Below are positions 4,725 through 8,098 of a DNA stretch of 8,098 nucleotides, in pieces (the first letter of the stretch is position 1; every line of letters begins with the position of its first letter). The position numbers were made by a program, and so were the translations under genes. The notes under the pieces are model-generated. The model saw only the letters and a program-made list of their open reading frames with translations. It ran no database searches and was not told the DNA's origin. The stretch is from an uncultured Clostridia bacterium (GTDB lineage: Bacteria > Bacillota > Clostridia > Christensenellales > Borkfalkiaceae): contig USSJ01000045.1 in NCBI GenBank assembly GCA_900557285.1, forward strand, positions 1 to 8,098, in the 5' to 3' direction.

Positions 4725-6374
4725 TTAGGACAGACCCACCGTTTCGCCCTTTTCGTCTATATCGATATGCTCCGCCGCAGGATGTTTTCCGAGCCCAGGC
4801 ATCAGCATGATGTTTCCCGCCACCGCAACCACGAATTCCGCACCGCCTTTCACGATGATATCGCGCACGTGGACTTTGAATCCGCTCGGGCGCGCCAGCA
4901 ATTTCGCGTCGTCGGACAGCGAATACTGCGTTTTTGCAATGATCACGGGCATTTTACCGTAACCGCGCTTCTCCGCTTCCGCAATCTTTTCTTCCGCGAC
5001 CTCCGAAAACGTAACGCCGTCTCCGCCGTAAACATTTTTTACGATATCCTCGATCTTCTTGCGGATCGGGTCGTTCAGATCATACGAATAATGCAATTCA
5101 CTCTTTTGCTCCGCCGCGGCGCATACCGCCTTCGCCAGTTCTTCGCCGCCCTCGCCGCCTTTGAGGAATACATCCGTGAACACCGCTTTCGCGCCCGCCT
5201 TTTCCACGCCGCGCATGACCGCTTCGATCTCCGCAGGCGTGTCCGTTGCGAAACGGTTCATCGCCACAACGACAGGTTTTTTGTATACCGTACGCATATT
5301 TTCGATATGCTTGAACAAATTCGGCATGCCTTTTTCCAGTGCCGCAAGATCTTCTTTCGAAAGGTCTGCCTTGTCCGCGCCGCCGTGCAGTTTCAGCGCT
5401 TTCACCGTCGCCACGATCACGACGCAATCGGGTTGGATCCCCGCCACGCGGCATTTCGTATCCAAAAATTTCTCCGCACCCAGATCCGCACCGAACCCTG
5501 CCTCCGTAACGACCCAGTCCGCCAAAGAAAGCGCCGTATACGTCGCCAGAATACTGTTACAGCCGTGCGCAATGTTCGCAAACGGCCCGCCGTGCACGAT
5601 CGCAGGCGTCCCCTCCAGCGTCTGAACGAGATTCGGCTTGATCGCGTCTTTCAACAGCACCGTCATCGCGCCTTCCGCTTTCAGATCGCGCGCATATACA
5701 TACTCGCCCTTGCGGTTTTCCCCGACAATGATATTCCCGATACGGCGTTTCAGATCCTTGATCGACGTCGCCAGGCAAAGGATCGCCATGATCTCGGAAG
5801 CCGCCGTGATCTCAAAATGCTCTTCACGCTCCACGCCCTCGCCTTTCTGCCCGACCGTGATGTTGCGCAGCGCACGGTCGTTCATGTCCAGACAGCGCCT
5901 GAAATAAATCTTTTCGGGATCGATGTCCAGCTCGTTCCCGCGGAAAATATGGTTGTCCAGCATCGCACACAGCAGATTGTTCGCCGCCGTGATCGCGTGC
6001 AGATCGCCCGTGAAATGCAGATTGATGTCTTCCATCGGTACCACCTGGGCATATCCGCCGCCTGCCGCTCCGCCTTTGATCCCGAAAACGGGTCCGAGCG
6101 ACGGTTCACGCAGCGCCAGGCAGACTTTCTTCCCCAGACGCGCCATTCCGTCGGCAAGTCCGATGGAAACCGTCGTCTTGCCTTCGCCCGACGCCGTCGG
6201 ATTGATCGCCGTAACCAAAATCAGCTTTCCTTTCCGCTTGGAAAAATCGACCGAAAGTTTCGCCTTGTACTTGCCGTACCGCTCCATACTGTCTTCGTCT
6301 ACGCCCAGTTTCGCCGCTATTTCTCCGATATCACGCATTTTACAGCGCTTTGCAATCTCAATATCGCTCAACAT
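4725..6374 (-). CDS. fhs: Formate--tetrahydrofolate ligase (10-formyl-THF synthetase)
   Basis: This 549-residue cytoplasmic enzyme makes 10-formyltetrahydrofolate from formate, ATP and tetrahydrofolate. It feeds purine and formyl-Met-tRNA synthesis and, in acetogens, the methyl branch of the Wood-Ljungdahl pathway. The nucleotide-binding loop is PTASGEGKTT (59-68). The first family signature GIKGGAAGGGY is at 98-108 and the second is VATVKALKLHGG at 321-332, with Lys where Arg is common. The length is usual for the family. The chosen start is ATG 6374, where GGAGGAG ends seven bases upstream; an in-frame ATG at 6389 overlaps that site and is less likely. The 99-residue protein gene ends 85 bases upstream on the same strand, with no terminator seen between, so they may share a transcript. 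No other Wood-Ljungdahl gene is visible in the window. Confidence 0.96.
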   Translation of the reverse strand: MLSDIEIAKRCKMRDIGEIAAKLGVDEDSMERYGKYKAKLSVDFSKRKGKLILVTAINPTASGEGKTTVSIGLADGMARLGKKVCLALREPSLGPVFGIKGGAAGGGYAQVVPMEDINLHFTGDLHAITAANNLLCAMLDNHIFRGNELDIDPEKIYFRRCLDMNDRALRNITVGQKGEGVEREEHFEITAASEIMAILCLATSIKDLKRRIGNIIVGENRKGEYVYARDLKAEGAMTVLLKDAIKPNLVQTLEGTPAIVHGGPFANIAHGCNSILATYTALSLADWVVTEAGFGADLGAEKFLDTKCRVAGIQPDCVVIVATVKALKLHGGADKADLSKEDLAALEKGMPNLFKHIENMRTVYKKPVVVAMNRFATDTPAEIEAVMRGVEKAGAKAVFTDVFLKGGEGGEELAKAVCAAAEQKSELHYSYDLNDPIRKKIEDIVKNVYGGDGVTFSEVAEEKIAEAEKRGYGKMPVIIAKTQYSLSDDAKLLARPSGFKVHVRDIIVKGGAEFVVAVAGNIMLMPGLGKHPAAEHIDIDEKGETVGLS

Positions 6375-6459
6375 TCCGTTCTCCTCCATTCTTTCTGTAC
6401 TTTCTCTGCCTCAGGCGCAATTTGCCGTATAAAAATCAAATCCGTTTTCATCCCGCCGC

Positions 6460-6759
6460 TCAATGTCCGCAATCGTGCGGCAGACGCAGCGTTTCATATC
6501 CTGCCACATAATATTCGCCCTGCCGTTCAAACCCGAACCGCAAGAGATCCGTTCCCCAGACGTCTCGCGTCCTGACCGTCTTCACAAAATCATTCATGCA
6601 TTTATTGACCAGCGTACGCAGCATCAATTCTTTCTGCGTGCAGGCCGCATCCAAAACGAGTTCCCCGTCCTTCATGCCGCCGCCGTACACGCCCTGCCCG
6701 TCCGACAGCTCATAATAAAACGCATAACCATCTTTTTTTCTGCATAATACGGATAACAT
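6460..6759 (-). CDS. Small protein with GNAT-like C-terminal half, 99 aa, probably leaderless
   Basis: From ATG 6759 the protein is 99 residues: MLSVLCRKKDGYAFYYELSDG... and ends YYVAGYETLRLPHDCGH. The segment MLRTLVNKCMNDF followed by LLRFGFE and a beta-strand-like YYVAGY resembles the last third of GNAT acetyltransferases (helix, 'hGF' turn, final strand). The acetyl-CoA loop (Q/R-x-x-G-x-G/A) is absent and the length is well below the usual 140-170 residues. It may therefore be a degenerate or non-catalytic relative, and this assignment is tentative. The frame is open to a GTG at 6810, but a promoter occupies that stretch. The -10 TATAAT ends seven bases before ATG 6759, which makes the A of the ATG the likely first transcribed base. 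No ribosome binding site precedes it. It lies upstream of fhs on the same strand and divergent from the PAP2 gene. Confidence 0.6.
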   Translation of the reverse strand: MLSVLCRKKDGYAFYYELSDGQGVYGGGMKDGELVLDAACTQKELMLRTLVNKCMNDFVKTVRTRDVWGTDLLRFGFERQGEYYVAGYETLRLPHDCGH

Positions 6760-6765
6760 AAGCAC

Positions 6766-6794
6766 ATTATAACACAAATTCTTGCGAAACGCAA
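6766..6794 (-). promoter_or_regulatory. Promoter of the 99-aa gene (leaderless configuration)
   Basis: On the minus strand TTGCGT (6794 to 6789), a 17-base spacer and TATAAT (6771 to 6766), preceded by TGT (extended -10), form a good sigma-A promoter. Transcription is predicted to begin at about 6759, the first base of the ATG. A perfect TTGCG-AAA-CGCAA inverted repeat (6782-6794) overlaps the -35 and may be an operator. Confidence 0.7.
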
Positions 6795-6800
6795 AAAAAC

Positions 6801-6830
6801 TTGTGCTCACAGACCAAATTGTGGTATAAT
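6801..6830 (+). promoter_or_regulatory. Promoter of the PAP2 phosphatase gene
   Basis: TTGTGC (6801-6806), an 18-base spacer and TATAAT (6825-6830), preceded by TGG (extended -10), point to the right. The -35 lies only six bases from the -35 of the divergent 99-aa gene. Predicted transcription starts near 6837, leaving a leader of about 70 bases. The leader can form a small TGTCC/GGACA hairpin (6850-6865) and pair ATCGG (6839-6843) with CCGAT (6887-6891). Confidence 0.7.
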
Positions 6831-6906
6831 TTTTTTACATCGGCATGCCTGTCCCCGCACGGACACGGATAAGCCGGCAAAATACACCGATCGGAGAACA
6901 TACCCT

Positions 6907-7770
6907 ATGGATGCTGCCATCTTACAGGCACTTGAAAAAATTCGCTGTCCGTTCCTGGACGTATTCTTTTCTGTCTTTACCGCACTCGGCGAAGAGTTTG
7001 TCATCGCGGCGATCATTGCCGTCGTTTATATCTGCTTTTCCAAACGCATCGGAGAACAGGCACTCGTTACGGTCATGACCGCCAGCAGCATAACCACCGG
7101 CGTCAAAAGCGCCGTGCGCAGGCTTCGCCCCTTCGTTGCCGGGACCGTGGATAAAGTAAACGTCGACAATTTCGTCGTATCCACTGCCGATCTTGATCCG
7201 GACATGAGTTTTCCCAGCGGACACGCCACTGCAACGAGCAGCTTTTTCACCACGCTTGCCATCCGTATCCGCAAACCGCTCGCCATTGTCCTGAGCGCCC
7301 TGTTCGTAATTCTGGTCATGCTCTCGCGCCTGTATCTGGGAGTACATTATCCGACCGACGTGCTCACAGGCCTTGCGATCGGCGTTGCCTGCGCTTTCTT
7401 ATGGAATCTTGTCTATGCCAAATGGTACAATGCACGCCTGTATATCTATCTTGCGATCGCAGTTCTGACCATCCCGCTCCTGTTTATCGAGCGCACGGCA
7501 ACGCATTCCATGTTTCAGATCTCCGCGATCACTCTCGCGACCGCCGCAGGACTTTGGATCGAAGACAAATTTATCCGTTTCGAAGATACGAAAAACTGGC
7601 TGCACAGATTGTTCCGTCTGATCGTCATCGGAGTGGTTGCCCTGATTCCGTTTGTTCCGATGCAGTTTCTTCTGCCTGACAATAATTGGTTTGATTTTCT
7701 GAAATATTTCGTCACACTTTTTCTCGCAATGACGGCGGCTCCTTACCTGTTCGTGAAGTTAAAAATATAA
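6907..7770 (+). CDS. PAP2-family membrane phosphatase, 287 aa
   Basis: This is an integral membrane phosphatase of the PAP2 superfamily, which hydrolyses lipid phosphates such as undecaprenyl pyrophosphate, phosphatidic acid or PG-phosphate at the outer face of the membrane. All three catalytic motifs are intact: C1 KSAVRRLRP (67-75), C2 PSGH (103-106, catalytic His106) and C3 SRLYLGVHYPTD (140-151, nucleophile His147 and Asp151). Hydrophobic segments surround them (about 31-45, 124-139, 152-170), with further ones near 178-194, 203-217, 236-256 and 265-285. The C-terminal third, beyond the usual domain of about 170-200 residues, is an extra membrane part. The substrate cannot be told from sequence. 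ATG 6907 has GGAG ten bases upstream, a slightly long spacing. The gene has its own promoter, divergent from the 99-aa gene. No clear terminator precedes the next promoter. Confidence 0.88.
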   Translation: MDAAILQALEKIRCPFLDVFFSVFTALGEEFVIAAIIAVVYICFSKRIGEQALVTVMTASSITTGVKSAVRRLRPFVAGTVDKVNVDNFVVSTADLDPDMSFPSGHATATSSFFTTLAIRIRKPLAIVLSALFVILVMLSRLYLGVHYPTDVLTGLAIGVACAFLWNLVYAKWYNARLYIYLAIAVLTIPLLFIERTATHSMFQISAITLATAAGLWIEDKFIRFEDTKNWLHRLFRLIVIGVVALIPFVPMQFLLPDNNWFDFLKYFVTLFLAMTAAPYLFVKLKI

Positions 7771-7797
7771 ATAGTATGCGAAGGCATATGCAATCCG

Positions 7798-7826
7798 TTG
7801 ACTTTACTTTGCAAAACAAGTAAAAT
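7798..7826 (+). promoter_or_regulatory. Promoter of glycyl-tRNA synthetase with embedded inverted repeat
   Basis: TTGACT (7798-7803), a 17-base spacer and TAAAAT (7821-7826) fit a sigma-A promoter. The predicted start near 7833 leaves a leader of only about 25 bases, too short for a T-box. A perfect inverted repeat TTTACTT (7803-7809) and AAGTAAA (7818-7824) fills the spacer and the edges of both hexamers, so it is a candidate operator. Confidence 0.7.
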
Positions 7827-7857
7827 AATAAAGAAATTTTTGGTATTGAGGTACATC

Positions 7858-8098
7858 ATGACAGATAAACACGCAGTAACGATGGATAAGATCGTAAACC
7901 TTTGCAAAACACGCGGGATCATTTTCCCCGGCAGCGAAATTTACGGCGGAATGGGAAACACCTGGGATTACGGCCCCGTGGGCGTGGAGATCAAGAACAA
8001 CGTCAAGCGCGCCTGGTGGAAGAAATTCGTTCAGGAAAGCCCCACCAATGTCGGGCTGGACAGCGCCATCCTGATGAACCGGGAAGTATGGGTCGCCT
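7858..8098 (+). CDS. glyQS: Glycyl-tRNA synthetase, single-chain type (N-terminal 80 codons)
   Basis: The window ends after 80 codons of a class II aminoacyl-tRNA synthetase that charges tRNA-Gly in the cytoplasm. The N-terminal block is the diagnostic part of the dimeric (alpha-2) enzyme: [19 protein letters not shown] (9-27), [17 protein letters not shown] (28-44) and [13 protein letters not shown] (46-58), then [16 protein letters not shown] (65-80). The alpha-2-beta-2 enzyme of Bacillus and E. coli has a different N-terminus, so only one gene is expected here. ATG 7858 has GAGG six bases upstream; the in-frame ATG nine codons in is less well placed. The gene is the first in its unit and has its own promoter. 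It is truncated by the window edge; nothing suggests it is broken. Confidence 0.93.
   Translation, partial: MTDKHAVTMDKIVNLCKTRGIIFPGSEIYGGMGNTWDYGPVGVEIKNNVKRAWWKKFVQESPTNVGLDSAILMNREVWVA

Noticed and set aside
4392..6575. 727-codon open frame on the plus strand across fhs and the start of glnS
   Set aside because: It is antisense to two certain genes (fhs, glnS) and their spacer. Its Arg/His/Phe-rich composition is typical of a shadow frame, and no domain is recognisable.
6839..6891. Riboswitch in the PAP2 leader
   Set aside because: Only short helices (5 bp each) can be drawn and no known aptamer motif is recognisable; the structure is probably chance.
7776..7791. TATGC-GAAG-GCATA hairpin as terminator of the PAP2 gene
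   Set aside because: The stem is 5 bp and not GC-rich, and no T-run follows.

Overview
The window looks like an ordinary chromosomal segment of a strictly anaerobic Firmicute, probably a Clostridia-type gut or sediment lineage. The support is a rubrerythrin, a formate-tetrahydrofolate ligase, a glutaminyl-tRNA synthetase and a single-chain glycyl-tRNA synthetase, together with strong GGAG/AGGAGG ribosome binding sites, consensus-like sigma-A promoters and intermediate GC content. This lineage call is inference from gene content. I see no insertion sequence, phage gene, CRISPR array, tRNA or rRNA, and no convincing new multi-gene system. The interest lies in small ORFs and in regulatory structures between genes.

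Layout from left to right. (1) Positions 51-918, minus strand: rubrerythrin, then two tiny ORFs packed behind it (a Gln/Asn/Lys-rich peptide and a short acidic-tailed peptide in an overlapping frame). The rubrerythrin leader holds an inverted repeat that would bury its Shine-Dalgarno. (2) 919-1074: the rubrerythrin promoter region, a 17-bp perfect inverted repeat and an intrinsic terminator. (3) 1075-2850, minus: a near-consensus promoter driving a zinc-ribbon/coiled-coil membrane protein and a CvpA-family membrane protein. (4) 2885-6374, minus: fhs, then a hairpin-rich 147-base spacer, then glnS and its terminator. (5) 6460-6830: a 99-residue protein with a GNAT-like C-terminus on the minus strand, apparently leaderless, facing a PAP2-family phosphatase on the plus strand. 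The two share a back-to-back, nearly mirror-symmetric divergent promoter region. (6) 6907-7770, plus: the PAP2 membrane phosphatase. (7) 7798-8098, plus: promoter and first 80 codons of glycyl-tRNA synthetase, cut by the window edge.

Functionally this is a mix of housekeeping (two aminoacyl-tRNA synthetases, one-carbon metabolism), oxygen/peroxide defence (rubrerythrin) and envelope proteins (CvpA-like, zinc-ribbon membrane protein, PAP2 phosphatase). No stretch over 300 bases lacks a gene; the longest gene-free stretch is about 194 bases (881-1074). All start sites were chosen from visible ribosome binding sites. Several start two to five codons inside the longest open frame.
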